The notes under the pieces were generated by a model that saw only the letters and a list, made by a program, of their open reading frames with translations, was not told where the DNA came from and did not search any database. A DNA stretch of 64,000 bases from Symbiodinium natans (Eukaryota > Sar > Dinophyceae > Suessiales > Symbiodiniaceae): assembly GCA_905221605.1 (NCBI GenBank), contig CAJNDS010002341.1:1-64000 (forward strand), written 5' to 3'. Positions 24,000 to 36,164 of the stretch are shown piece after piece. A program made the position numbers and the translations under genes. Position 1 is the stretch's first letter. Every line of letters starts with the position of its first letter.

Positions 24000-26100
24000 T
24001 GTCGTGGCGCCAGCCCCCAACCCTACAGGACTCCCCGTTTTTCGGTTCCCTGCCCCCTCTGCTGCCCGAATGCTCTTTGCATGACACCTTGTGTATCCAG
24101 TTTCGATCATCGCCGCTTCTTGCAGAGAACGGACCGCAAATCCGGACTTTCTCTCTCCCCTGCCCTACAGTACCAAGCCACCCGAAACATTTACAGCCAG
24201 GCCACACGAAACATTTGATCGGTAATCTAAATTCCTTCATCCTGGAAAAATGTCGTCGGGGAAAAGAGAACTTTCGTGGAAGCACGGCGGTGCAGGTTCT
24301 TGCGATTAGCCCAATTCTCACACAGGCCAACAACTGCCTCAGATGAGTGCTGTGTCATTGGAATGGCTAACTTGACGTTCGCGCGGCTTTCGCGGAACTT
24401 ACGCGGAACTTTAGCGAAATTGAAATGCCCGGCCCCGAGAACTGTTTCCGGCGCTGGTCTTGGGGTTCAAAATGGTTCAAAACTCCGGATGAAGGTGCTT
24501 CAGCCTCAGCGGCACTGCTCATGGCGAACCTTAAGATGGATTTATGGGTTTCGAGGTGTTTTGTGGCACATGCCGACTCATGCGACTTCATAGCAGGGCC
24601 GCGCCTGTGTTTCGGCGCCAAGTCTCCAGCGCGGAGGCATGATGGCCAACAGGTAGCATGCCTTTAAGCACTCTCCAGGTTTGGATACAAGTGGAGACTT
24701 TCCTCACCTATCAAAATCATCTGATCTCTTTGAGCTGGCCTCCAGGAACAGGTTCTGGAGCCTTTCCATCCTGGCTGCCCGTGTACCGCCGGACGATGCA
24801 CAGTGCCTCTCGGAAGGCTGAGGAGCCAGCGCGTTGCGACGACCTGGAAAGCAATATCTACCGAAGCAAAGAATCGACGCGAGACGCTCAGGACAGAGCC
24901 GCTGTTCCCGCCGGACCTTGCCACTGCATCGTGCCCACAGAGCTCACGGCAAATACGGCAATCACATGAATCACACATCTATAGGCCAAGTGAAAGCAGA
25001 TGGCATGGCAAAGGTCGGGCGCCACGGTCGCAACGGCTGAAGGAGCTCAACGTAGGGGTCGGCATCACAGCCAGGCGTCGAAGCGTACCCAAGACTCTCA
25101 TACTAAGAGCCCAGCTGCTGAAGGCAGCACTGCTCTTGGAGGTTCACGTCCCATCTCTAAACCTTGGCCAATGTTTCGCCATGCTGGTCCTCCTTCCTCT
25201 CCCTTACTTCAAAAATCTTTGCCGTGGGCCTGTAAAAGTGGGCTTTTGCCGAGCAATACTTGGTAGAGCTCGGTCGATGGTCAACAAGGGCGGGCACGGG
25301 TCAGTTTCAAAGCTTCCGCCCCGAACATGAGCTATGCAGATGATGAAAGTGAAGGAGAATTATCCCACTACGCGCTTCATCCTCCAAAGGGCACAAAACA
25401 TAAGAACTTAACATATAGCAACGACCCTTCCAACATCATCCAACAATTTAAACACATGCCGAGGCTGGCATGCTGACCGCATCCATTACACAGGCTAACA
25501 CACAGTCTTTGCGCGGAACATTCGGCACCAGTTACTTAAGCATTCGATTGAGCCAATAGTAATTACCAAGCGCAAAAATGGAAAGAAACGCCTAGCCAGA
25601 GTTCAGACATGTTGCACTAGTTGTGTTCTTAGCGATCTTGGCGCACATTGTGAAAAAACACTTTAGTTTGGCCCTTTGTTGATGTTGGTGTCTGGACTCC
25701 AGGCAACAGCAACTAAAGTGCTGTTTTTGTCAGCTGTCAGCATGCATTGCAGAAACGACAGGAGCATGCTTCAACCTGAGTTTGCCACGCGGGCTTGCAA
25801 AGTGTAGGCCGGCTCTCCTTCAACAGAGTAGCAGTGTGTCACAGCTTTGCCAAGTCAGGCCGCAAGTTTCATTATAGCAGTGTGGTGGCTGCAGCTGCCA
25901 TCTGTCCTGAGGTGAGGCGCCTTCCCCTGTGCCTCGATGCAAACACTCAAGGCTTAAGGGGAAGATGAAAAGCACTGTGTTGCCCCCAACAATGGCAGCT
26001 GCGAGCCTTGAACAAAACATGACGGAAAACCGTTCCACCGGCACAAAAGCTTCGACTCGCCGAGTTCTACCATAGTTTCAGGCGTCTGGGCCACAGATTC
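24000..26100. other. No gene assigned
   Basis: Overlapping open frames occur on both strands (e.g. around 24,430-24,660) with some protein-like character, but no motif, clean splice pair or clear strand preference. 25.3-25.8 kb is AT-richer and has no frame above 60 codons. Confidence 0.4.
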
Positions 26101-26149
26101 CAACTTATTTACCCAGCCATTTGCACTTTCAGATGAAGACGTTCAAACC

Positions 26150-26665
26150 GTTTCAGAAGAAGGGAGTGGGTAGAATAAAATGGCCACCCCTTGAGGGGGC
26201 AACAAGACGTTTCCATTCAAGGCTTCTCGCCACTGGCCTCAGCAAGGGCTTGCCCTGGATTTCGGGAAAGCCAGACCTGTTTAAACTGTTTTCTCCCAGC
26301 CGATGCCCCAAACTATGTCGAAGTACAGCCCCAAGAGGATTCGTCTAAACGAAAAAAGCGGCCCAACAGTAGTCAAAGAACGTCCTAGCGGAGCTGCAAA
26401 AAGGCTCAGAGACAGTGTATCCATAGGAGAACAGGGAAGGCTTGATCAAGCTGGCATGAAGCGTTCAGGCGACGGCTCTCGAGGGCGTTGATTGCAAGGA
26501 GGATGTTTGCAAGGAGGATGCGAACGAAGGGGACCTGGGAGCAGCCATTACAAGGACGGGCGAAGGGCGAAGCCTTGTCCAACCGTCCCAAAAACAAGGG
26601 AAATACAAGTCACCGTCGCCGAGGCGCAGGCGGAATAGTCGCAATATCGGGTGCCTCAAGGTGGA
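26150..26665 (+). CDS. Exons of an unknown acidic/basic nuclear-type protein
   Basis: Three plus-strand segments with plausible splice signals. One after 'tgcactttcag' reads EDVQTVSEEGSG and ends at a GTAGAAT donor. One after 'ttctcccag' (26,301 on) reads ADAPNYVEVQPQEDSSKRKK. One after 'aaaaacaag' (26,600 on) reads GKYKSPSPRRRRNSRN. The mix of acidic and Arg/Ser/Lys-rich stretches is typical of nuclear or RNA-associated proteins, but no family is recognised. A 230-codon open frame on the opposite strand covers the same DNA and is low-complexity. Confidence 0.3.
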
Positions 26666-27424
26666 GCTGAGCGCTCTCCTCCAGCCGAGCTGACACCTCT
26701 GGCAAAGCTTTACTCTGAGGTGTAACGGACTAGGAATGATCATTTCTCTTCCGCTCTGTATATTCATTCGTATGGTGGCGTGGAGCGGCCTCCTCACGCG
26801 AAAGCCCGGACAGTCCACGTGCCTGCTCCAAAGATCCATCTGTCCAATAGCTGGATGTGGAATGGATGTGGAAGATGTGCAAGGAAAGCGGGGGTGCCTG
26901 GTTCTGAGCATCCTGGCCGTGGAATGACAAGTCGCCAAAATGTCTCTGACTCTGGTGGTCCAGGGATGCTCAAGCTCGGTGGCGCCTGAATCTGTCTCCA
27001 CAGGCTGTCGGTCACCTTTCGCCCCAAGGTTGCTGCTGGCCATTACGCATAAAGCATGGAGTACGAGCAGAGAAATGAATGAAACAAAGCAGGACACGCC
27101 AGTTCGACTGTGTTTGGAACTGCAGGCCAGGCAGCGTTGCCTCTGTGTGCTCCGCACGACGTCTCTCCAGCTCCTGCAGGAACAGAGTCTCAGACGACTA
27201 TGCCGGCAAGTCAGCGTGTGTCCTACTTGGCCACTTGCATATCAAACTACATTGTATGTTCGACCATCCTATGCAGCTGATCCCAATCGTGCAGCTTCTG
27301 CATGGAAGGGAAAAAATGCTCCAGAGCGAGTTGTGCCACTACGCGGGAACCTGCAGATATCCCTTCGAGGCGGAAGCACTCTGCCCTCGTTTTCTTCTAA
27401 CTCGCTGCGCTTTCTTGCTTGCTC

Positions 27425-27560
27425 TAAAGCGAGAAAGAGAAAGAGAAACAGAAAGAGACAGAGAGAAGGAGACAGAGCGAAGGAACAAGAGAGATAAGGA
27501 AAGAAGGGAAAGAGAGAGAAAGGAAGAGAGAGAGAGAGAGTGGGACGGAGAGAGATCTCC
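27425..27560. repeat. (GA)n purine-rich tract
   Basis: About 135 bases of GA/GAAA/GGA words; the plus-strand peptide is all Arg/Glu. On the minus strand it is a pyrimidine tract. Confidence 0.95.
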
Positions 27561-27569
27561 CTTTCTTTT

Positions 27570-28090
27570 CTCTTAGCATTCTTCGCGTAGCCGGCAACCG
27601 GGGCTGCCCGAGGAGCACTTGGTATGTGAGCCCCTCCCTCTCCTGTCGATGTGCTGCCACATCTCGTTGACGGGCCTGAGAGCGTGGAAAACCATGGAAA
27701 ATAAAGTAGGAATTTGAGTAGCATCCCAAACATCCTTCAATTGGCGAATTCGCGATGTCCAAGGCTTGTCTCGGCTTCTTGCGGTGAGTGACGTGACGGA
27801 TGCCTCGAAGCGGCGCCTCCACACGTCCGCATCTTCCTCAGGGCTGAAGAGAGGCAGTCTTAAATTGATCTTAAATTGCGCGCCCTCGAGCTCACGTGAG
27901 CCTCAAATGAGTGAGTTGTTGAATCCGTGCAGGGCAGCCGGCCTGCCTCATTGTCCGTGTGATACTGCACGCCAATCGTGGTTTCAATTGCTGGAAACCG
28001 TATGCATGATAAATGTCTTGGGCCTTCATGGCTATCTTCACTAGAACCTCGTATGACCTTGTTAACGTCGGTTGCCTCCGCTGTGTCCAT
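27570..28090 (-). CDS. Unknown gene, copy 1 of a duplicated exon set
   Basis: Exon 27,843-27,783, preceded by 'ctcttcag' and ended by a GC donor, reads PEEDADVWRRRFEASVTSLT. Upstream, after 'gacgttaacaag', SYEVLVKIAMKAQDIYHAYG looks helical and coding. Downstream 27,740-27,640 contains FHALRPVNEMWQHIDRRG. The 27.84 kb exon has a clear paralogue at 29.95 kb with the same phase, length (61 versus 64 bases) and GC donor. No family recognised. Confidence 0.45.
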
Positions 28091-29884
28091 GCGTTCACGC
28101 GATGAGTTGGTTTACCTTGTCCTGTGGCTCGTCGTCGTTTGCCAAGCTCAGACGCGCTGCTTCTTATGCGTCGTCTTTCTGCGATGTGTTCGATCAGAGT
28201 TCAGCTTCATTCACTGGAGTCTTCTCCGAAAGAAGTGATGAAAGGGCCCGGTATGCGCCCATGCAATGTGGAGGTCGCATTTGTTCACGTCCACATCCCA
28301 AAACATAAGCTCATGCCGTTCAGTGTTCTGTTTCGCTGACAAAAAGATGTCAGGTTACACGATGCACGTCCGCAATGCACCCACGAGGATGCTACAGCTC
28401 GCAAGCCCTGCCGGGACTTGTTAACATTCTTGATGTTCGAGCATGCTTTCCCTACACATGTTTGTATTCCGATAGAAAAAGTACGCCTGTGTGGAAAGGC
28501 ATACATCATGTGATGACTCATGGCCAAACAGCACCATCATTTTCCCCTTTGAGTCATATGCTGAGCAATGTGGAGCCGACTTACCGATTGCTACTTTAGC
28601 AGGCCACTGTTTAATAAACCGCGCCCGCAGTGTTGGACGGCACAAACTGACGCCAGAACCGGTGTTGGCCGCCACAGGCTTGACAATTGAAGCATGCCCA
28701 ACACGGCAGATGACATCATAACATTTAGACAACAAGGGTTCTGCGGTTCTATTGAGAGTAGCAAGAGATTTGTCACAAACCGCAGGTACGCTTGTTCAAG
28801 TGTTCCAGGGATCTGTCAGTAAGGTCGCAGCTTCGGCCCCGGCAGACCGGACTGTTTCTGGTGATGACTCATCCTCCGTGCTGTCGCTGCACCGGGCCAT
28901 GTGCCAACAATGGCTACGACGCCTCTTGCTTTTCTCTGTGAACCCTGTTCAGGCCTCCGGTGGCCGGCCAGACAACCTGTCAACCTGGCACACTCAAGAA
29001 CTCTCCAGACTCAGTGCTCGAGTTCTGCCACAGCCCGGAAGGCCGAAGGCCTCGCGCTGTGCATCCTGCTCATCACACGCAAATTTATCCACGGACTATC
29101 GTAGGTCAGCCAGCCGAGAATCACAGCCTTGCCTTAATCTGTCTTAGCAGCTCGCTTTTCACCTGAATGCATCACCATGACACGCGGTTGAAGCAGACGA
29201 AGCACGAATCTCGCGGCCTACGTGTTTCGGGGAAGGGAAGATTGCTTCCAGCTTGCCTGCGCACGGTCTTTTCGGTGCTCCTCCTGTTCCTGACCAACAC
29301 ACAGTCTGTGAGATCTTGGGCAGGAAGTACATAGCTTCACACTTGATGGCTGTGGGATCCTGCCTGCAGCCGGTTGGCCACATGCCGTTTCAAGGCCTAA
29401 TACGACGCTTGCGAAAGGCATCGAATGGCTTGCCCTGCGGTCAATAACTGCTGTGCTTGATGCATCCCCCCGACTGGGAGTCAAAGTCAACACAGGAAAC
29501 TCATTAAACCAGCGCCTTCTCTGCAAGCCGGGAATGACACGGTATTCAGTTTCATGCTCGATGTCACCTCTCCTCTTGATCGTTTCTCTCTTGAGTCCTT
29601 TGGGCCTCTTAACGGTTGGGCGACTAACAGAGCGGACCGAGTCCGACAACAAACCAGCCGAGTCAGAAAGCAAGACACCCTAAACCCTAAATCTATAAAC
29701 CAAAACCAGGGAGACTTTTTCGTTTTCGACATGGGTACATGTTTTGTTTCCGACTTTCTGACTTGAGCGACTCGCCAACGCTCATGTCCGTGTCGGTCGC
29801 TGTTGGCTTTTGCCAACATCTTGGCGACTGGCTGCCATCTAGCGAAGTCTAGCGCACGGCCCTGAGTGTAGCTGGGATCTGTGC

Positions 29885-30560
29885 GGTGAGCTGCTTCACA
29901 GCCTCGTGATACCGCAGCTGCCACAAGTCTGCATCATCCTCAGGAAATCTTGTGCTTGCTTTCTGTTGCCCACTAGTTGCGCCCTGTATCAGCTACGCTC
30001 AAAGGTCCACGCTTCCGCCCGTGCTGATTGCATGGTATCTGGCGTTGAGATACCCTGCAGAGTCCGGTCAGATCAGCGAAATCAAGCACGCAATTCGCCC
30101 ATCTCAGCAGAAGGCCAGGATGGCTGGGAAGCATTTTAGGCAAGTCAGGTGTCGGCACTGCTGGCAATGCCTCAGCATCAATCTCCGCGTCGCTCGGTTG
30201 AAGGATGCTTTCGCCATTGAAAATCCCCTGCAAAGGGAAAACAGCGCATGCTGACACAAAGCTGGACAGGGACTGATCTGCCCCAAGTACAGTTGAAGTG
30301 CCATGCCTGAAGACACAAATCACCCTTGTAATTTGGGAACTCGGTGACCTGCCATCACAAAACGCAATGGGCAAAAGTGGGGCAAACAGCTCATCTTCTT
30401 GTTTGCACTTGTTCTCTCGCCGGAAAAACAGTAAAGGGCCACCCGATTGGGGCCACTCTCCCAATCCAATCCACCAGGCCTTAGTCGCAGGCTGAGAAGC
30501 TGATGGGAGAAGCCTTCCCTCTTCCTCGTTAGCCACTCTCAAGTCTGGTATCGACTGTGA
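29885..30560 (-). CDS. Unknown gene, copy 2 of a duplicated exon set
   Basis: Exon 29,948-29,885 reads PEDDADLWQLRYHEAVKQLT and ends in the same CTCACC|GCA donor as the related exon at 27.84 kb. Upstream exons: about 30,555-30,354, containing SIPDLRVANEEEGRLLPSAS and WWIGLGEWPQSGGPLLFF; and from 30,230, after 'cctttgcag', GIFNGESILQPSDAEIDAEA. These read as genuine protein. Function unknown; either a tandem gene duplication or an internal repeat of one gene. Confidence 0.45.
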
Positions 30561-31244
30561 GTCTAGCAAGCCTTCTCAGGTCAAGGCCTGATGCGCACGA
30601 ATTTAAATTCCACGCGCTCGCAGGGGGAGATCGGAATGGGAGTCGGGGTCTCCTGCCATCGTCTTGGTCTCGCAGAAGCTTGCGAAAATTTGGCTAAAGA
30701 GGCAGGTGCACCCAGGCGCTACCTCTCCATTCCAGCCTGGCTGCATGGCAACTGGGAACAACGCCGAACCTATTCCAACCTCAACATCGTCAGCAGGGCT
30801 GCACCCCAGAGGTTAGGTTCCAGCCTCAGCTTTCAAACAACAAGATACAGCCATACAGCTGTGTGTGCGACGGAGCCCGGGACATCCAAACGCCTCGTGA
30901 GATCCGAGGACCTCAGGGCCATCAACCATCAATCAGGAAAAGTCCGGGTCGAGAAGCAAGACGCGCGCGCACAGAGACACACACATACACGTACGTACAC
31001 ACAACTGCTCAATCACGCCCCCAGCATCGAACCCGGTCTTCGATGATCGCTGGGCCTCCCACTGCGAACCGCTCTCCTGGGCCGGGGGCCTGCAGCTTCA
31101 CATGGAGCCTGGAGCAAGGGTTTCCCGGCAGAGCAGGGATGAGGCGGCTCAGCTGAGAGTGAACTGTATTGCGAGTGACTTCTGAAGTCTTGTATGCGAA
31201 ACATCATGGCACAGAAGTGGCTTCTGAGGCCGTTTTCTGCATCG

Positions 31245-31635
31245 CTAAGAAGCGTGCTTGAGCCGTTTGGCCTTGCAACATTCCCGAGGCTTCCGGAATC
31301 TTCCGGAGCTGTGATCAGCTACGCTTGGCCAAAGGCATATTACGCCTGACTCTGCATTGGCCACTTGCATGACAGTAAACTCTTGAAAGCAAGCAAAGGT
31401 CTGCACGAATCGATCTTGAACCGGCGACATTTGTTCTACCTTACGAAGACAAATAGAAGGCCGGGTTTTGCATGTTTTTGTACCTGAGGGTACCGGCACA
31501 GAGTTCTTGCACAGCTGCTACGCGTAAGATGTCTTCCGGGGCTCTGACTTTGGCCCGCATCCATGGCGAAGCTGGCTCATGAGTGTAAGCAAAGAACTCT
31601 CCCTTTCTAGGATAACTTAGTAACTTCGTAGACAT
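31245..31635 (-). CDS. Unknown protein, two exons
   Basis: Exon 1 begins with ATG at 31,635 and reads MSTKLLSYPRKGEFFAYTHE, then SPWMRAKVRAPEDILRVAAV, ending near 31,498 at a GT donor. Exon 2, after 'cttcgtaag' at about 31,441, reads VEQMSPVQDRFVQTFACFQE then FTVMQVANAESG. Codons are GC-ending in the coding frame. No domain is recognised; the second half is amphipathic. Confidence 0.45.
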
Positions 31636-31744
31636 GCTTACAAGACCTTGTCACGATCCTCTCAAGCCAGCAACTCCCTGGCTTGAAGTGCTTAGACTGC
31701 CCAGATCCAGTGTTGCGATGCCAACTCATTGACCATCGATGTGC

Positions 31745-31800
31745 ATATACCTATATGTATATATATATATATACATATATGTATATGTATACTCAAGAAG
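31745..31800. repeat. TATA-rich microsatellite
   Basis: About 50 bases of TATA/TATG words; the tyrosine/isoleucine peptides on both strands are artefacts. Confidence 0.9.
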
Positions 31801-32180
31801 ATACCTTTACATATATAAATACAAGTGTGTGTAGTCGAGTCATACGGTTTCATTCTACGCAGACTTGGCGCTTGGCGGCGGCTGGAGCGCAGCGCGTTGG
31901 GCAAGGGCATGCCCAGAGACCCGAAGTAACGATTGGACGAAAACTGCAGGGATCCCAGAGGTTTTCTTCCTTCCAGTCCAGTTGTCGCCGACAGAATCTA
32001 CTTGCTGGCAGCATCGCTGGCAGCAGCTGGTTTACAGTACCGACAGCTGCATGTTGCTTTGATGCAGTTGGCTCATTAGCTCTATTAGCTCTTGATGCTT
32101 ATATCGGCTCTCCGGACAGCCGAACCATGGCATCCTGCAGGCTTCCACTTCAGAAAACTGAGTGTAACTCCGAAAGACTC

Positions 32181-32605
32181 CTAAGACAGCAAGAGAAAAT
32201 GCAAGAACTGCTTGTGCTCCTCTTCGCTGAGGAACTTCTCTGGTAAGTGGGCCAGGGCCATGAAGGGCCACAATGATGTGTCAACCTTGTCTCCTGCAAG
32301 CTGATGCGGCTCTGAGACGCCACCAGCCTGACTGTTGGCAGTCTTCCAAGGCTGGGGACTGCATTTGGTCTTGAACCTTGAGGCTGCGTGGCTGCTGCCC
32401 CACTCCTTGTGCAAAGTCTTTGCGTCTTCGAGCGACGACCTGTCGCACACCGTCGTTCAAAAGCAGACCTTCTAAGCCTTATAAGCCTTACTGTAAGAGG
32501 CTTCTTCGATGTCACACCTCATCTCGGAGCTCCTGCCACGGCATTTCGCCACCGGCTTCTGCCAGCACAGCCTGCATGGAGTTGAACACGCCGCTTGCAG
32601 GGGCC
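32181..32605 (-). CDS. Unknown gene, at least two exons
   Basis: Minus-strand exon ending near 32,512 at a GTGTGA donor reads GVFNSMQAVLAEAGGEMPWQ then ELRDE. It is followed by an open frame to 32,181 (SSLEDAKTLHKEWGSSHAAS ... LPEKFLSEEEHKQFLHFLLL, then TAG). The first exon looks like a small helical, winged-helix-like segment. A 159-codon open frame on the plus strand (32,509-32,988) overlaps and is judged the shadow here. Function unknown. Confidence 0.35.
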
Positions 32606-33577
32606 TAGATCCTGCAGAGAGGCTTAACTATCACTTCGATTTGCGGCGGCGAGGGTCTGCAGGGTCTACGGGATCTAAGAGAATGACCAAGCCGCATGAG
32701 ACCGAGATGGACAGATCATCATGCTGGGCGTATGATGGGCACGAAAAAAGAAGTCATGCACAGCATCTCGCCTCTGCGTGCCGCCGCCAAATGCCCTCCT
32801 CAGAAGCCTGGCCATTCTGTCAGCGCTACATCAATTTGTCAGGTGCGCTTGTCGCTCGCAAGCCGTCCAATGCGAGGGGTCAGCTGTGGGCAGGTGAGGG
32901 GGAGGCTGTAGCACCATGCACACTCGAAGCATGGCAAAACAAAGCGACCAAAGTCGGGCAAGAGCGCTTCAACAACGCCACTTTCTGAGGCTCTTCGTTT
33001 GGATCTTCTTCTTGATGCACAGTTTGTAAACCCTGTACAAAATCTGCACCTCGAATTGACACAAATTAAGTCTGCATTGCGTCTACATACACATTGTACA
33101 CGAGCTGCATCAAGAGGAGAGAACTCTGACATTCACAATATATGCCTGGCTGAGAGGGTCTTCGAATTTCATCAATGAGTTCTCTCTCCAACGTTGCAGC
33201 CCCAGGGTTCTCAATCAAATTAATCCCGGCACTGTGCGCTGCCATGCGCTGCCCAGTCTGGTATTGGCGGGAATGCCTGGACTGGACCACGGCTCCACTG
33301 GTGCATCCGCACTCAGCAGATTCCTGTACATCGAAAACGATTGAAGAATCTAAGCAAGGCATGCAGCTAGCGATCAGATGCCCCCTCCTACACGCCGCCA
33401 AAACCCGAAGACATCTGCAAGGCTCAGTTTGCTTCTGTGTTGATGCTTTTCTTCAGAGTGCAGGCTTGATGCAGGCTTGAGGAACAAGGGGCTCAGCCAG
33501 TTTCACCAGATTGCTGGTAACCGCATGGGCTGAATCGAATTCAGTGGATCGGGGCAAAACCTGTACTGTACAGCATC

Positions 33578-34429
33578 TCAGGCCAGGTGCACGGCAGAGG
33601 CCATAGAAAGCATGGAAGACCTCATCCTCGCAAGTGCTCCAGAGACATCCTCTACAAAGGCTTGGGTCGCATAACGTGACTTCAAGGCCAGTCCAAGAAG
33701 CGACTGGAAGCTCATCTTCTGCATCATGTAAAGCAGCTTGGATTGACATTGCCGGGGGATTCGTGGCATCTCCGGCTCGGCTCCTGGAAGTAGGCCGGCC
33801 CTCTCTCGAAGAGCCTCCATCACTTCAAGCGCTTCGAAGGTAAAGCCGCCGAGCTTGGCTCGCGCCTGCAAGTTGATGAGCAGAAGGTTCATGAGCTCCA
33901 CTTCGGAAAGATTCCCGACCAGCGCCCGCTGTCTTTTGTCCAGATGGGGTGTGCGAACGTCGTGTGGCAGGTGGCAGTACTCACATGCCGTTCCATTTGT
34001 GCAGTTGCCGGCGTTGAAGAACAAGCATGGACGGCGGCAAATGTCTGGGTGCCCCACACTGCCCGGCTGTCGCGGTGCTGGGCCTGTCATCGCAGGCAAG
34101 TCGAGGAAGGCCTCCAACTCGACCGCGGCAGGGATCGCTCTCCTTTGCGCCTTCGTTTGCGCATCATGGCCAAGGATGTCTTTCGGTAAGATCAGGAGAA
34201 CCTCCTCATGCTGAGCGCACTCCGCAGCCACTTCGTCCGACATGCGGTGCTGAGCGACACTAGCGGCTGTGTCATCTTTCATGGCAGGCGGCGCTGACTT
34301 GCAGCGCCGGCGAGCCACCTGCACTTCTTCCTGCTCCGGCTCATCCAGCTCGAGGAAAGTGTTCTTCACTTTGGTCACGAAAGGAGTAGACAACCGAAGA
34401 GAGACGCTTCCGCCAGACACTGGCAGCAT
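33578..34429 (-). CDS. CCCH zinc-finger protein, 283 residues
   Basis: The only long uninterrupted coding frame in the window: ATG at 34,429, TGA at 33,578. A single CCCH finger lies at residues 135-153 (PCLFFNAGNCTNGTACEYCH; spacing C-x7-C-x5-C-x3-H). The N-terminal 120 residues are acidic/polar and probably disordered. Residues 165-283 are helical, leucine- and methionine-rich, ending ARMRSSMLSMASAV. CCCH fingers of this type usually bind RNA and are abundant in dinoflagellates, where control is largely post-transcriptional (family knowledge). A single-exon structure among neighbours with tiny exons may mean retroposition. An upstream non-coding or spliced-leader-linked 5' exon cannot be excluded. 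Confidence 0.85.
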   Translation of the reverse strand: MLPVSGGSVSLRLSTPFVTKVKNTFLELDEPEQEEVQVARRRCKSAPPAMKDDTAASVAQHRMSDEVAAECAQHEEVLLILPKDILGHDAQTKAQRRAIPAAVELEAFLDLPAMTGPAPRQPGSVGHPDICRRPCLFFNAGNCTNGTACEYCHLPHDVRTPHLDKRQRALVGNLSEVELMNLLLINLQARAKLGGFTFEALEVMEALRERAGLLPGAEPEMPRIPRQCQSKLLYMMQKMSFQSLLGLALKSRYATQAFVEDVSGALARMRSSMLSMASAVHLA

Positions 34430-34519
34430 CGACGTCGTCGTGCAAGGCTGAGTTGGGAATGCTGTACCAAAGAAGGTTTGAAGCCCGAAGCACTGCAGTC
34501 GGAACCACAGAAACTGGTA

Positions 34520-34585
34520 CTAGTAGCAGGAGTAGCAGACATAGCAGCAGTAGCAGCAGCAGCAGCAGTAGCAGCAGTAGTAGTA
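34520..34585. repeat. (AGC/AGT)n trinucleotide repeat
   Basis: About 20 AGC or AGT triplets just upstream of the zinc-finger start on its coding strand, in the 5' flank. Confidence 0.95.
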
Positions 34586-34881
34586 TCGGTATTCACATGG
34601 GAAACAATCTGAAGCTCGAATGTATGTGTGTGTCTGTCCGTGAGCACGAGCGTCAGCATGGTGAGTCAAACGATCGGGGCACCATCAAAGCACCAGTTAA
34701 GCAGTCCGGACCCATGCGCGCCAGTCTTGCTAGCTCATGTGTTTTCGAGCCACTTTTGTGAGTTTGCTGGGTGCCTTCGCATCGGCTCCCAAGACCGGGC
34801 CACGGGTAAATCGCTTGTAGAGCGGATCGCTCCCAGCGGGCTCCTAAGACTCGAAGAATGGAGCAAAGGGTCTTCTTCCAA

Positions 34882-34975
34882 GATGCGAAGCCTATGCGAA
34901 GCCTATGCGAAGCCTATGCGAAGCTTATGCGAAGCCTATGCGAAGCCTATGCGAAGCCTATGCGAAGCCCGTACT
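34882..34975. repeat. 11-base tandem repeat, about 8 copies
   Basis: Unit 'atgcgaagcct' repeated with one variant (ctt for cct). Because 11 is not a multiple of 3, it runs through all frames and the repeated peptide SLCEAYAKPMR is not evidence of a gene. Confidence 0.95.
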
Positions 34976-35459
34976 GTGGCCAGTCTCGGCGGCAAGGGTC
35001 TGAGGCTGAGGCCCACTTTGTCTTCGCTGACAGAAAGAAGCCCTGGCCTGGACTTTGAAGATTGTGGAGCATGCCGAAGGCTGCAGTGTTGTAAGTCATC
35101 CAAACTGAATCATTGATCAGTTGGTGCGAAAGGAAAGGAAGGGAAAGGAAAGGAAAGAGCCAGCCGTAACTAGCCGGAGTTGCCCCAGGGAGCTTGTTGC
35201 GCACCTTTGACGCGCCCTAGACCACCACGTACTCCACGAGCCTCCGACAGATGCGCACCAGCTTCACGGCGCATCAGAGCCGCACACTTTATCATGCTGG
35301 CACACTGAAAAGTAGCATCAGCATCCAAATCCAGAGCCAAACGGGGGAATGCGAAATACGCATTGAGATTGGCAGGTGTGCCTCCTTGCTTTCCTCCAGC
35401 CGATCATTCAAGGCCACCAAATCATCCTCCCCTGCCTCAGTTCAAGCGACATATGTTGA

Positions 35460-35612
35460 TGCATGTATTTAGATATATGTATGTGTATATATATATATGT
35501 ATGTATGCTGAGCCCAAGACCTACTTCTCGCATATATAGATACATACATATATATATATATATATATTTATTTGTGTATTTGTGTATATGTATATATATA
35601 TATATATTGTAC
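35460..35612. repeat. AT-rich (TA)n/(GTATA)n microsatellites
   Basis: Three blocks of alternating TA and GTAT words separated by 20-40 bases. Confidence 0.9.
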
Positions 35613-35749
35613 ATCTGCTGGCTCATCCCCCCTCAACCGGCACTTGTCTCTCTGAACTTCTTTTTCCCCACCCTCGGTGTGGGGTTGTTAAATTTTTAAC
35701 TCAACTCTTCTCCTCGCCCGGAACTCTTCTCGTCGCCCCGTCTACTCCT

Positions 35750-36050
35750 CGCTCATCCCCGGAGTGCCCAACCCCAAAGTGTCCCTGGAGTGCCCAACTC
35801 TAGAGTGTTCTTGGAGTGCCAACCCCAAGAGTCTCCCTGGAGTGCCCAACCCTGGAGTGCCCAACCCCAGAGTGTCTCCGGAGTGCCCAACCCCAGAGTC
35901 TCCATGGAGTGCCCAACCCCAGAGTGTCCCCAAATTCCCAGGCCCAGAGTCTCCAACCCAGAGTCTCCCTGGAGTGCCCAACCCCGGAGTGCCCAGCCCC
36001 AGAGTCTCCCTGGAGTGGAGTGCCCAACCCCAGAGTATCTCTACCAAGAG
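35750..36050. repeat. Minisatellite, 'gagtgcccaaccccagagt' type
   Basis: About 300 bases of shuffled 18-20-base words (gagtgcccaacccc, agagtctccctg, agagtgtcc). Pro/Ser-rich and Gly-rich ORFs on either strand are artefacts. Confidence 0.9.
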
Positions 36051-36164
36051 AGGGTGGGGATGTTCGAAGGAAATAATTTAAACCAATGCCCTTTCCATTT
36101 CTTTGGACTTGAACCGTTTCCGCTTTGCATGATATTTGCCCTACCCACATCCCGATAAAAAGGC

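Noticed and set aside
26465-27157. 230-residue minus-strand ORF
   Set aside because: No motif, Ser/Arg/Leu-biased composition and overlap with better plus-strand exon candidates; judged a chance open frame.
32509-32988. 159-residue plus-strand ORF
   Set aside because: Overlaps a minus-strand exon with better composition and splice signal; no domain.
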